Assembly: GCA_941918925.1 (NCBI GenBank)
Contig: OW799235.1
Span: 103,247,947 to 103,311,946, forward strand
Direction of reading: 5' to 3'
Length of the DNA: 64,000 bases
From: Phyto melanocephala
Lineage: Eukaryota > Arthropoda > Insecta > Diptera > Rhinophoridae
This document shows positions 10,555 through 21,145 of the stretch, piece after piece. Positions within the stretch are counted from its first letter, which is position 1; each line of letters starts with the position of its first letter. The notes under the pieces are model-generated. The model made no database searches. It saw nothing but the letters and a program-made list of their open reading frames with translations, and was not told the DNA's origin. Position numbers and translations under genes: made by a program.

Positions 10555-12881
10555 AAACCGGTAATGAAATCTCTAATTTTTTAAATTTTACACCTAATGT
10601 TAACCCTAAAAATTTATATTTGATACAACAAAACTCTGATATGACACCCAAGCTTGTAGCTTTGTCATCTGAGGATAATTCAGTTGCTAAAGAGAAACTT
10701 ACCATCTTAAATAATAATAAAACAACCCTGACATCTGATAAAAAAATTCCAAAATTATATCCTATTTTACCGTTTCACAAAAGATGGGAAAATTATGTAA
10801 ACAAAAAGAATAAAATTTTTAATGTTTCTACAATATCGGAAAAAGAGGTACGAAAACCTAAACGTTCTACTCTTCGCTTACGTAAATTTTATAAAAATAG
10901 AAAGTTCACATCAAAATATATTTTATCTTCTATTATAAGTAACAATTTCGATAAACGTTACTATGCTTCTGTCAAATTTCTTTCTTTTCAAGGAATAGGT
11001 CTACTAGACACTGGAGCAAATGTTTCATGTATAGGGTCGGACCTAGCCAAAGTTAACTTTTCTAATTTAAAAGAATTTGTCAACCTACACTCGTATGTAA
11101 AAACTGCTGATGGAAAAGCACAAAAGGTTATTGGTTATTTACATGTAGATGTTTGGTTTAGAGGTCAATCTAAAAAGCTTAAAATATTAATAGTACCATC
11201 TATCAGCAAAAATTTAATCTTGGGTTTAGATTTTTGGAAAGGATTTAATCTTGCGCCAGACGTTTTTGGGGATGTGATTATTTTATCTGGAAATGATACA
11301 TTAACTCAGGAAGTATCTGAATTGTCAACTCTTAGTATTCCGTCTAAAGTAGTATCTGAATTTCAAACCAATGCGCCAGACAATGGAACTTATATCGAAT
11401 ATCCGTTAGATCAATATCAACGACAGCAATTAAACACCGTTATAGACTTATTCCCAAATTTTTTGAAACAGGGATTAGGACGAACTGCCCTTATTGAGCA
11501 TACGATTGACATTGGTAATGCCAACCCAGTGAAACAGAGATTCTACCCTGTATCTCAAGCCGTGGAAAAACTCATGTTTCAAGAGATTGATAGAATGCTC
11601 GATTTAGGGGTTATCGAACCATCAAAGTCACCATGGAGTTCACCAATGCACTTAGTAGTTAAGCCAAACAAAATTCGTTTATGTCTTGATGCAAGGAGGC
11701 TTAATCAGGTGACTAAGAAAGACGCTTACCCCTTACCTAACATTGAAGGTATTTTTTCTCGATTACCTAAGGCAAATTTAATATCTAAGCTTGACCTTAA
11801 AGATGCCTACTGGCAAATTGGTTTATCGGAAAAGTCTAAGCCATTAACCGCATTTATAGTCCCAGGGCGTCCTTTATATCAGTTTGTAGTCATGCCGTTT
11901 GGGCTTTGTAACGCGCCCTCAACAATGTGTAGATTAATGGACCAGTTAGTTCCCCCTGATCTACGTCACTGTGTGTTTAGTTACCTAGATGACTTAATTA
12001 TTATATCGGAAGATTTTCCAACCCATTTGTCAGTCTTGGTAAGGATTGCGGGAGAGTTTAAAAGAGCCAATTTAACACTTAATGTGTCCAAATCAAAATT
12101 TTGTGTTACAGAAGTCAATTATCTGGGCTATATTATCGGCAATGGTGGCATTAAAACTGATCCGGAAAAAGTTGTATGTATTCGTAACTGGCCAGTACCT
12201 AAAAATATTAAGCAAGTCAGAGGTTTTCTTGGCTTAGCTGGTTGGTACCGTAGGTTCGTTGCTAATTTTTCCTCTGTTGTGTTCCCAATCACTGAAGTCT
12301 TATCCACGAAACGAAAGTTTAAGTGGACATCTGACGCTCAAGATGCTTTTCAAAAAATTAAAGACCTTCTTACTTCTGCCCCTGTTTTGACGAACCCAGA
12401 CTTCGATAGAAAATTTTATTTGCATTGTGATGCAAGCGATTTTGGTATTGGCGCCGTATTAGTGCAGTGTGATGATGAAGGCAATGAACGCCCAATAGCC
12501 TTTATGTCGAAAAAATTAAATACTGCGCAACGCAATTACAGCGTCACCGAGCGCGAGTGCTTAGCGGCACTGGAGGGCATAAAGAAATTTAGGTGTTATC
12601 TAGAGCTTCAAGATTTCGAGGTTATTACAGATCACTCCTCACTAGTGTGGTTGATGAAACAACCTGACTTGTCGGGACGACTTGCAAGGTGGGTTTTTAA
12701 GCTACAGGGCTACAAATTTTCGATAAGTCACAGAAAAGGAAAGGAAAATGTAGTGCCTGATGCTCTGTCAAGGATACCGTTCGAAGAAGTGGGAAGTGTA
12801 ACATTGGCTGAGCCTGCGATAGATTTAACTTCGATACATTTTAGTGACCCCGACTATATAGAATTAAAAGAAAAAAATTAA
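10509..12881 (+). CDS. pol: Pol part 1: protease, reverse transcriptase, RNase H
   Basis: This frame opens right after a TAG at 10506-10508 and is -1 relative to gag, so it should be translated by frameshifting at 10512-10518 rather than from its own start (first ATG only at 10641). An aspartic protease carries DTGANVS (Asp-Thr-Gly at 11007-11015). The RT domain shows RLCLDARRLN, KLDLKDAYWQIGL, FVVMPFGLCNAP and the catalytic YLDD (11982-11993). RNase H follows with HCDASDFG (Asp at 12429), TERECLAALEGI, ITDHSSL and DALSR. All catalytic residues are present. The frame ends at TAA 12879-12881, immediately after an A7 run (12871-12877), whereas integrase continues in the +1 frame. In relatives these domains are one polyprotein, so the stop is most simply a one-base insertion in the homopolymer or a sequencing error. 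Confidence 0.9.
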   Translation, partial: DKKLPASKSPTKAPLKTGNEISNFLNFTPNVNPKNLYLIQQNSDMTPKLVALSSEDNSVAKEKLTILNNNKTTLTSDKKIPKLYPILPFHKRWENYVNKKNKIFNVSTISEKEVRKPKRSTLRLRKFYKNRKFTSKYILSSIISNNFDKRYYASVKFLSFQGIGLLDTGANVSCIGSDLAKVNFSNLKEFVNLHSYVKTADGKAQKVIGYLHVDVWFRGQSKKLKILIVPSISKNLILGLDFWKGFNLAPDVFGDVIILSGNDTLTQEVSELSTLSIPSKVVSEFQTNAPDNGTYIEYPLDQYQRQQLNTVIDLFPNFLKQGLGRTALIEHTIDIGNANPVKQRFYPVSQAVEKLMFQEIDRMLDLGVIEPSKSPWSSPMHLVVKPNKIRLCLDARRLNQVTKKDAYPLPNIEGIFSRLPKANLISKLDLKDAYWQIGLSEKSKPLTAFIVPGRPLYQFVVMPFGLCNAPSTMCRLMDQLVPPDLRHCVFSYLDDLIIISEDFPTHLSVLVRIAGEFKRANLTLNVSKSKFCVTEVNYLGYIIGNGGIKTDPEKVVCIRNWPVPKNIKQVRGFLGLAGWYRRFVANFSSVVFPITEVLSTKRKFKWTSDAQDAFQKIKDLLTSAPVLTNPDFDRKFYLHCDASDFGIGAVLVQCDDEGNERPIAFMSKKLNTAQRNYSVTERECLAALEGIKKFRCYLELQDFEVITDHSSLVWLMKQPDLSGRLARWVFKLQGYKFSISHRKGKENVVPDALSRIPFEEVGSVTLAEPAIDLTSIHFSDPDYIELKEKN
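10512..10518 (+). promoter_or_regulatory. -1 ribosomal frameshift site A AAA AAC
   Basis: The heptamer lies in the gag frame as A AAA AAC (10512-10518), the canonical X XXY YYZ slippery site. The gag stop is at 10552-10554 and the pol frame has been open since 10509, so only a slip in this 46-base overlap can make Gag-Pol. I see no strong stem or pseudoknot just downstream, but folding was not computed. Confidence 0.8.
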
Positions 12882-14058
12882 AAATTTCAGTTCTAAATAT
12901 CCGGATATGAAAATCATAGAGAATTTTGTTTACATTCGTACTCAACATTACAATGGTAACGTTGAACAGGAGAATGATTGTTGGAAACTATGGGTACCGT
13001 GTAAATTACGACAGTCGGTTATACGTAGTGCTCATGACAACCCAATTGCTGCACACGGTGGCATGGTAAAGACTATTGAGCTTATTCGTAGACATTTCTT
13101 TTGGCCAGGTCTAGTGCGAGATGTACGTGAATATATTCGTCTATGCGAAACCTGTAAAACATCGAAAGCCCCAAATTTTATTATGAAACCAGAAATGGGT
13201 AAACCTATTATAACTTCAAGACCTTTTCAGTTATTGTACGTAGACATTTTGGGTCCATATCCCCGTAGTAAACAAGGTAATATTGGCTTACTAATTGTGT
13301 TAGACCATATGACTAAGTTTCATTGGCTATTTCCCCTTAAAAAATTTACTTCCGCTGTGATTCAAGACAACCTACTTAAACACGTATTTCATGTCTTTGG
13401 TGTCCCAGAAATTTTGTTGAGCGACAACGGATCTCAATTCCGAGCAAATGAGTTTAACGCTTTTCTGACGGCTTTGGGTATAACTCATCGATATACCGCA
13501 GTATATTCCCCTCAGTCAAACTCGTCCGAAAGAGTAAACCGTTCGATTATAGCCGGTATACGATCATACCTTAAAGAAGATCAAACCCTCTGGGATTAGA
13601 ATATTAGTGCAATTAGCTGCTCTCTACGCAACTCACTACATCAAACCATTCAATGTTCTCCATACATGGCTGTGTTTGGGTTTGAAATGGTTACTCATGG
13701 TAGCTCGTACGATTTATTGAAAAAGTTAAATCTACTAGATGAACCTGGCATAAGTCTTAATAGGGACGATAATTTATATTTGATTAGAAAAAACCTTAAG
13801 GAACATATGGCTAGAGCATATGAGACCAACAGAACTCAGTATAACTTACGATCTCGACCTATATCTTATAACGTTGGACAGGAAGTTTATCGCCGTAATT
13901 TTTCCCAAAGCAATTTTGAAAAAAGATACAATTCAAAACTTGCACCCTTATTCATAAAGGCAGTTATTAAGGAAAAAGTCGGTAATAATTATTACGTTCT
14001 ACAAGATATGAACGGAAAGTTACTAGGCACTTATCACGCGAAAGACATTCGACCATAA
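12868..14058 (+). pseudogene. pol: Pol part 2: integrase, interrupted by one TAG
   Basis: The frame opens at 12868, overlapping the end of part 1 by 14 bases. It holds an N-terminal HHCC zinc-binding domain (HDNPIAAH, then CETC about 30 residues on). A complete DDE core follows: Asp 13243 (YVDILG), Asp 13423 (SDNGSQF) and Glu 13528 (NSSERVNR), with D-34-E spacing. A TAG at 13597-13599 stops it after LWD, but the same frame continues (NISAISCSLRNSLHQTIQCS) through a C-terminal GPY/F-like module (KLAPLFIKAVI...YYVLQD) to 14058. So the lesion is a single nonsense codon. Both breaks sit in a copy with near-identical LTRs, so error in the assembly or trans-mobilisation are real alternatives to decay. 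Confidence 0.85.
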
Positions 14059-14109
14059 ATACACAGCTTCTCCTAATACTGCTGCCTAATATGCCAGTAT
14101 TATGCGATT
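14059..14109 (+). other. 3' untranslated interior, no polypurine tract
   Basis: Only 51 bases lie between the pol stop and the 3' LTR. The bases before TGTAAT read GCCAGTATTATGCGAT, with no purine-rich run of the kind used to prime plus-strand DNA. Confidence 0.7.
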
Positions 14110-17100
14110 TGTAATGTGCGCTCTCAAGTATATAATTATACAAATTTTTTTCTAAACCTTATACATTTTTATATTTTATGGTTGACCAAATATTAGGTTT
14201 TTTCTTAATTTTAACCCAACTGTATTACTACATAAATACTTGCAACATCGTATCCCAATTATACTTCGTTAGTTTCATTTCTATAATTATATCACCTTAT
14301 TTTGAATACGTTGCAAAATTTATAATAACAAACAATAGGATACACTTATTTGTTTTTTTATACTAATTTAATGATTAATTTTCATTGTTTTAAAACATAA
14401 TTTAAATTAACATGTACAATGGAAATATTAGGAAAAAAAATAAAAATTTGTGTTAGGCCATTGCCTTATTTATAGAACAACGCAGAACAACGCATAGAAA
14501 CGCATCTCTACGCGTTGTGCAAACCCAGCAAAATTGCAAGGATGAAAATATTTGCAACAAGAAAGCAACCATGCGTAACTAACATAAAAAAATAAAAATG
14601 TCAATTTTAGTTTTCCGGTAGCCTAGAAAAATTCTTTCCGTACAAACCTTTACTCCATTCAGACGTTCTTTTTATAATACAGTAAAAAAACATTGAAAAT
14701 CTTTGAATCTGTGTCTTATAATAAATAAAGTTGAAACAATTTCCTCATTTACGCAAAAGAAACAGGTAATTTTCTGAACTTAAACTGAAGTTAAATAAAT
14801 TTCTTTATGGGAGTTAATTTTTTGCTCAGATACGAACTATAATTATATTCTAGATTTTTCGCTAAGGCAAATTTAAAATCGACTATAACCTGAAACTAGA
14901 ATTTTATTAAACTGGCCGACATATTGCTTTCGGTAACAATTTGTATTAATTTTGTTTAATATATAAAAGGAAAAATTAATCGATAAACATCTGCAGTTGA
15001 TTCAACAAATTATAGTGGACTCACTTTGTGAGCCACTACTGTTTCGTTTTTTCTTGTTTCTGGTCATAAAAATAACTACTGCAATGTAATATGGATGAGA
15101 GTTTTAAAGCAAAAAGCAAACCAAAAAGCATCGAATTAATCATTCTACTAAATAACCTTCATCAGAAGCCAGTGTAAAGCAGCAAACAACAGAAAGAAAT
15201 AAAATAGAAGTGAAAACTACATTTGTTTAAAAATTATTAGAAGCAGAGAAAAATATTAAGATAAAAAGGCAAATATCAAGCAGATCCTAGCTTCCAAACA
15301 TATACTTCTTTTTCTGGCAAATACTTACAAGCCTTAATCATCCGCAGGACGTATCCGTAGTCTCCATAGTGTGGTAATTAGAAATATCGATATTATAATA
15401 TAGTGTAAATTAGAAAAAACTATGTAATCTTGTGATAGAGTGAATTGTTGAACAGTGCGCGGAAAAATACAAATACAGTCGTAGTTTCAAGGTTATGAAG
15501 GGCACCTAACCTAACTTACCAGGCGTGCTAAAGCGATAACTATCTCGTGTTTTAAAATTTTATTCAATACTAATTTCAATAAAAGTCATTTAAATTTAAA
15601 AATACACTTAAGTGCTGGTAATAAAATCAAAGTTATGAAATATTGGTATGCATATTAATATTAAAATTATTAACTTAGCTTAACAGTGTGTATTTTTGTT
15701 CAAGAATTTGCTCTACTTTTTTTTTTAAAATTAATTCATAAATTGTTATTATATTGTTCATCTATTTAAATGTACACCTATGCCAAGTAATGAAATAATG
15801 ATATATTTAGTAGTAGAAATTCAATTTAATATATCTCCTTATTTTCCATAGATAAATAGTTTTTTAAGTATTCGTCGACCATTTAAATGAATACCCCTGT
15901 TTTAAATTGCAAGACATCCATAGATACTCCTTGTTATTATTAAAACTTCCCACAGCACTTCAGCAACTGCAGTTTGACGAGGCCTCTTCGTCCCGCAGCG
16001 GCAGAATAATTAGCCTATAAAGTGGTGAGTCAATTTATAAAGTAAATACTGTTTTGCAATTTTTTATACCATTTCACCTTATTTAAGAGAATACATAAAC
16101 CGTAAATAAAAGTAAAATAATGTGGGCACGAGCCTGTACAATTCCATAACATTCTCTCTTTATATTTTCATATATTTCTTAATATCATGATCTGTAAGGG
16201 ACTACTGTTTCTTTAAAAAGGTGACAAAAATATTATATTATTTTTGTTGTAGGTTAGTTGAACACACAACTATACAATTATTGTTCTGTAGTTTTTTTTT
16301 TACTTCGTTTCTTCTTATTGTTTATGAGAAAAAAAAAAAGAAGAAGAAAATATTGAGAAATATATAGATCAAAGAGAGAGTTTTATTGGAAAGTAATTAG
16401 CAAGTTGTGCGGAGTAAATTATATCTATTGAAATATTTAACATAATTTAGTTTTTTTATATTCTCACACGGTTTATGTATACCCTACAGTATAAAATATT
16501 TCAGTCAATTTCTACTGTCTACAAGTAATAGTAATATATGTATATACCTAGATAATAACAAAGAATTTGAAATATTTTTTATTAAAACTATTTTGTTTGG
16601 TAATCTACTTAGATTTAAAGGCATATTTTTTTATTCTATAAGATATTTTATAACGTAGTCATACAATGAAAAAATGAATAAATATTGAATTATAAATAAT
16701 GGATCTGTAAATTAGCAAAATTCTTTACATGATGTGAGCAATTAGACTGACGTAGCAGTTACTGTGGGATCTTAGTTTAACCAGTACTTACGCTCTAAGA
16801 TCATAGGCAGGGAGGGTAATGAGGCGTTATCCCTATGAACATCTTAGGGAAAAATAAACTTAATAATTTGATAGTAATAATGGTTAATACTTTTCTTTCC
16901 GTATAATCAGTTGATTAATAATGGGGTTTTCTTTTCATCAATTTGTATCAAAATCAACTACCCTGTCCTCTATTGTTTTGTTTTCTTTTAAGGGAGTCTA
17001 CAATAATTATTTATGTGTGACATTTGATGGCAAACAGATTAGAGTAGACAAGAACCTCCCCAACCGACTGATTGCTAGCCCAATCAATGGCTCCCGTTAG

Positions 17101-17178
17101 TCACTCTATTCTGATAACCTTAAGTTTTAGGCCAGGATTTTATCCTTGAAACCATCTTACAATGCCGTGTTCATTACA
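14110..17178 (+). repeat. 3' LTR (3069 bp)
   Basis: Near-identical to 5068-8138; see there for the differences. It carries its own copy of the TATA box (14962-14969) and hairpin (15014-15037), so it could drive transcription into the DNA downstream. Confidence 0.95.
14962..14969 (+). promoter_or_regulatory. TATA box in the 3' LTR
   Basis: TATAAAAG, the same promoter core as at 5921, with the initiator-like GCAGTT about 33 bases on. Confidence 0.55.
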
Positions 17179-17182
17179 GTTT
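17179..17182. repeat. Target site duplication, right (GTTT)
   Basis: Matches the GTTT at 5064-5067. Confidence 0.85.
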
Positions 17183-17258
17183 GTTACTCATCAGTACACT
17201 TTAGCGCTGAGGCCATATATTCTGATTAATTTTTTAAATGAATTGTAAATAAATAGTA

Positions 17259-17793
17259 TAGGGTCCGCCATCTAACGTTTTTTTTTTTCAAGTAGTGCTT
17301 ATTTCGTGAATGGTAAATCTTAGCTCATGCCTGATTTGACAGATTATTAGTTTTATCCTTCCACTGAACGAATATGGTTGTGTATATGCTTGAACAACGC
17401 TAGGAAATATTGCGACATTACTTTGGCCGATATTGCCAAAAAAATCATCTTTTCAGATGAAGATCATTTTAATCTGGGCGGATATGTAAACAAGCAAAAT
17501 TGTCGCATTTGGGGCACAGAAAACTAGCACGCATACATTGAAAAGTCGATACACCCAAAGAGTCACTCTTTGGTGTGGATTTTGGTCCAGAGGCATAATT
17601 GTGCCACTTTTCTTCGAAAATGAGCAAGGAGTGGCTGTAGTCAATGGCGATCGTTATCGAGCCACGAATTTTTGTCCACAAAAATTGAAGAGGAGGATAT
17701 TGGCAGCAGGAGGACGGCGCTACGTGCCACATAGCCGAAGCTACACTTTTTTTATAGCAATTTCAGAACAATAAAGTTATTTGGCCGACCATT
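17259..17793 (+). mobile_element. Non-autonomous mariner, 540-bp subfamily, copy 1
   Basis: Ends TAGGGTCCGCCATCTAAC (left) and, reversed, AATGGTCGGCCAAATAAC (right), each next to TA (17257-17258 and 17794-17795). The interior is a broken transposase. It enters at AKKIIFSDEDHF, keeps the first catalytic Asp (about 17455), and continues through GYVNKQNCRIWGTEN-stop-HAY and VTLWCGFWS to a damaged second motif (ATCHIAEATL context lost near 17715). The N-terminal DNA-binding half and the third motif are absent. Gaps have the same boundaries as in the copy at 27305-27854, so both descend from one deleted progenitor. Confidence 0.8.
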
Positions 17794-17795
17794 TA

Positions 17796-18668
17796 CTTAT
17801 TAAAGTTAAAAACTATGTCTACTTTAAGTTGTATATAATTTTAAATATAATTTAGAGGGAAAAGGACTAGGGCTAATGTTCAATTTCTATAGTAACCCTC
17901 TCCATAGTGTACCTGTATATCGCGGCATAACCTAAATTTCAGGTTTAACAATAAAAACTATTTTGTTTTTTTTATTTCCGATGAATACTTTGGTTTTAAC
18001 ATAGTTAACTACAAGTCAAGCCGTTTAGTTTGATATCCATGAGTGCGATGTAGTAATAAAGTTAAGAAAAAAATAGCCGTAATTACTATATTTGAACATC
18101 ATCTTGGACTTACACTTATCATATTCGCCTGTACCCATAGAAGGGTTAAATCATTTAATTCATAAATTCATTTAGTACAGGTTAATAAGTACATATCAAA
18201 TATAAGAATTAACCTAGATACGCATCATTTTAACGTAATTTTTTAGTGGCGGCCATCGTGTATATTATTTTTCTTTTACATCGATTTCATTTGATATCAT
18301 ACTGACGCTCTAAGGGGTTTTAAACCGGAATAAATTGATTTATGTCTTTAAATTTCACGTAAGACACCGAGGCAGTTATATTTAGGTGATTATATCTATA
18401 CAAAATTTTTTCATGATGATTGTCGAGATCTTGTCTTTTTCCATATATCTTTTGAAGAATCTTTAAAATTATCATTGACGTTCCAACTACGACTTTTTGC
18501 CTGCAACAATACTTGCTCGCTTACTATCCTGCTTTTAGCTCTCACCCGATCATCAATAAACTAAACAAAGTCATGGTGGACAAACATGGTAAACAATCAT
18601 CATGTAAAAGCCCTATTAATTTCAGACTGTTGTACTTTTTTTTAAAAAAATATTTTTTAAGGCTGCGG
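17796..18668. other. Non-coding spacer
   Basis: No gene, RNA or repeat recognised. Confidence 0.4.
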
Positions 18669-19110
18669 CTTAGGTTAGGTTAGGTTGAAAAGGAGGGCCA
18701 CTAAAAGCCCAAACCTATGACAGGTATACACTTATGCTCAATTGGCATGTTTTGCGCATCCATATGGGAAACGGAATTCCCAAACGAAAACCATAAACAT
18801 AATTTCTCATAAGTAACAAAAAAGTGCAAGAACCTAGTCTCCTCAATGTAATTCCGTATGGATCTCCAGTTCGAGTTCCCCAGGTGTTTCACGTTCGGCA
18901 TAGTATCCACTGTAAAATTTTCGCGTCTACTTAATATGCCCAAACGTAGTACAATGACAGAGGTAGTGTACCAAAGTCTCATCCTCTTCCTAGCATGCTC
19001 TACATGTCGTCTTCTCAGACAATCTCTAGATGGGTTCTCAACTCCGTATGACCTATAATAATACTGGTCAGTCTCCTAAGTGTTGGTCTACTCAGTCTCA
19101 GAAGGCTACG
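18669..19110 (-). pseudogene. LINE 3'-end remnant (C-terminal zinc knuckle region)
   Basis: Read on the minus strand and across frames, about 19040-18800 gives GHTELRTHL, then EDETLVHYLCHCTTF, and later NWRSIRNYIEETRFL. These match the end of ORF2 in Jockey/R1-like LINEs: a TGH motif, a CCHC-like knuckle around HYLCHC, and a terminal TRFL. Frames shift repeatedly, so it is dead. A (TTAGG)3 run at 18669-18684 sits at the far edge; it is too short to be telomeric. Confidence 0.5.
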
Positions 19111-20509
19111 GCTTACAATTTCGTTATACGAGTACAACTGTGTGAAAAAATATTATGGTGACTGATTGTATTTTTATCCAAAGAATTTTTCATATAACTT
19201 TCCTATTTGGTGACCGAAGTGCCCTAGCCCTAGCCAAAATTTGTAACAAAGGTGTCTACAAAATATCCTAGAGATGGAAAATGTTATTTTTCTTTAAAAT
19301 GAAAAAAACTAAGGCGGTCGTGTTTGTTTGCTTACATCTCAGCAACTTATGACGCGATTGAGCTCAAAAAGTTTTATACATAACTGCATAGTAAAGCGAT
19401 AACTAGTATATAATATATAAGTGAAACCATAACTCCGTCTTGCTCATTGTTGAAGAACTTAATTGTTGACATTAATCTCAAATTGTTTTTCATTATTTTG
19501 TTTAATTTTTATATATAAAGTATAGAGTAATTTTATTATATTTTCGAATAATTTGTATACTTCATTAATTTTGTTTTTTTTTTATTTGTTATTCCCTTTT
19601 TTATATTACAGGACAACAAATAATTATATGGCAGCTTTTACTTAATCGTGCGTAGTTATAAACAACACTGCTCGTTGTAATTTAATTGACCAAAGACTTT
19701 AGCAGAATTGGCTTGAGGCTCTAATGCTTGTCTGCCTAGACAGGCCAACGTTAAATATTATTATTTTCTTTTACAAGTTCCTACATACTTAAAAGTAAAA
19801 TAATGTAAATAAAAAATATGTTTATGTTTTTCTTTACACAAAAAAAATTAATTAATTAATAAATCATAGTCTTAAGAGCCAAAGAGAAAAAACAGAAACG
19901 CAAATAAAAATTAAAAAATTACTTTTTAAAAAATTTTTTAAGAAACTGGCGACAATGTGCATTTAAAGTACGAAAAGAATTAAATGTTTTTCCTGTTTGA
20001 GGGTGTTAAAAAGTTTTCGGCCGTAGAGAACACTTTGAAGTTTTTTTTTTAAACTCTAAACAGTTATAATTTATAACTTTGAAATTAATAAATATTTGTG
20101 TCATACCATAGATAGTCCGATAATAAGACTTAGTATTCCCATGAAAATAAAAAAAATTATAAAGGAGGGGAGTGAAGTCTTTCTTGTTCATCTTTTAAAG
20201 GGTAATTAAGTATGCTTATAAAGATAATTTATGATAAATAATAAGTAATAAGAATTACTTTAAAAGTATTTTTTTACATAAAATGGGAAGTATATTAAAT
20301 TCTTTTAAACTGAATTATTACCCTTAGGGATCTGCCTAAAGTATAGAAGATGTTAATAAACTTAAACAAATAAAATAACTTTAAAATAAAAATCGTAAAA
20401 AATGTTTGTTGTTTGTGAAAAAAAACGTTTCCTTTTAATATCGATTGTTTTGGTTTTCAATACTTAATCCGTATGTGAAATAATACCACAATTTTAGGTT
20501 GAAGTGAGT
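19111..20509. other. Non-coding, with a possible HINE scrap
   Basis: Around 19325-19375 the text (TTACATCTCAGCAACTTATG and following) resembles the block near 45411 of the minus-strand HINE. Otherwise only AT-rich sequence is seen. Confidence 0.3.
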
Positions 20510-21145
20510 TTTTTTTTATGCACTTCAAACAACAGTTTGTCATTTCGTTCGTAATTTATATAGTTTTTATTTGCAACCCCATAGAGTATATTTATTCTGA
20601 ATCATAATAGGTAGAGAACTTTATTTACCTACAGACGTCTTTTTGTCTGCGTAAGCTTAGAAATCAACTTTTTGTTGTCCTAAATATATCCCGCGGATTT
20701 GTATGTAGTGTAAATTTATAAGAAATGATATTGAGCAACTTTACCCCTTTAATAGCTGTGATATAAGCAAAAACTCATGTACAGCTTTGTTTTTTTATTG
20801 ATATAGCAACAACAAAGTTCTATTGGAAAAAACAACAACAATAAATCAGGCGGTGCTGCGTGTATGTATGTATGTTCCTGATGGTAAAAAAATTTGGGGT
20901 TTTGTTGTATTTGATATATTTTGTTTGTTCATTCATGTGCACGAATCTATGTAATGCGAAGTTTTTCGTTTGTTTAGTGTATGTTGCTCGAACGTGATTA
21001 CACACAATAATAAGGTATGCATGTACCTACTTGATGACATGTCACTAACTAGGCCTTAGTAAGGGTAAATATGTTTCACAAACAACTTATATCTACACTT
21101 TTGTGAAAGGTATATTCAGATCCGGCAAAAAATTAATAAAGCGCT
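20510..21145 (+). mobile_element. Degenerate HINE (A type)
   Basis: The head has TTTGTCATTTCGTTCGTAAT and AACCCCATAGAGTATATTTATTC (shared with other HINEs) and a decayed microsatellite (ACGTCTTTTTGTCTG). A decayed tail lies at 21101-21144: GTGAAAGGTATATTCAGATCC, then GGC, and AAAGCGCTC in place of the intact 3' hairpin. Confidence 0.55.

Larger units (their letters stand above)
5068..17178 (+). mobile_element. 12.1-kb Ty3/gypsy LTR retrotransposon with 3-kb LTRs
   Basis: Two direct repeats of 3071 and 3069 bp bracket a 5971-bp interior. The interior holds a tRNA-Lys primer site, gag, and protease-RT-RNase H-integrase in the order of Ty3/gypsy elements. LTRs begin TGTAAT and end ATTACA, and the insertion is flanked by GTTT. 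Long LTRs plus a tRNA-Lys primer recall the Ulysses/Osvaldo group of Drosophila, but that placement is inference from memory and needs an RT phylogeny. There is no env reading frame: only 51 bp separate the end of integrase from the 3' LTR. LTR divergence is about three substitutions and two homopolymer indels, so the insertion is very recent. Confidence 0.95.

Noticed and set aside
14059..14109. Possible env gene of an errantivirus-like element
   Set aside because: Only 51 bp lie between integrase and the 3' LTR, so no env can be present in this copy.
18669..18684. (TTAGG)3, the arthropod telomere unit
   Set aside because: Only three units, next to LINE debris; higher flies lack TTAGG telomeres.
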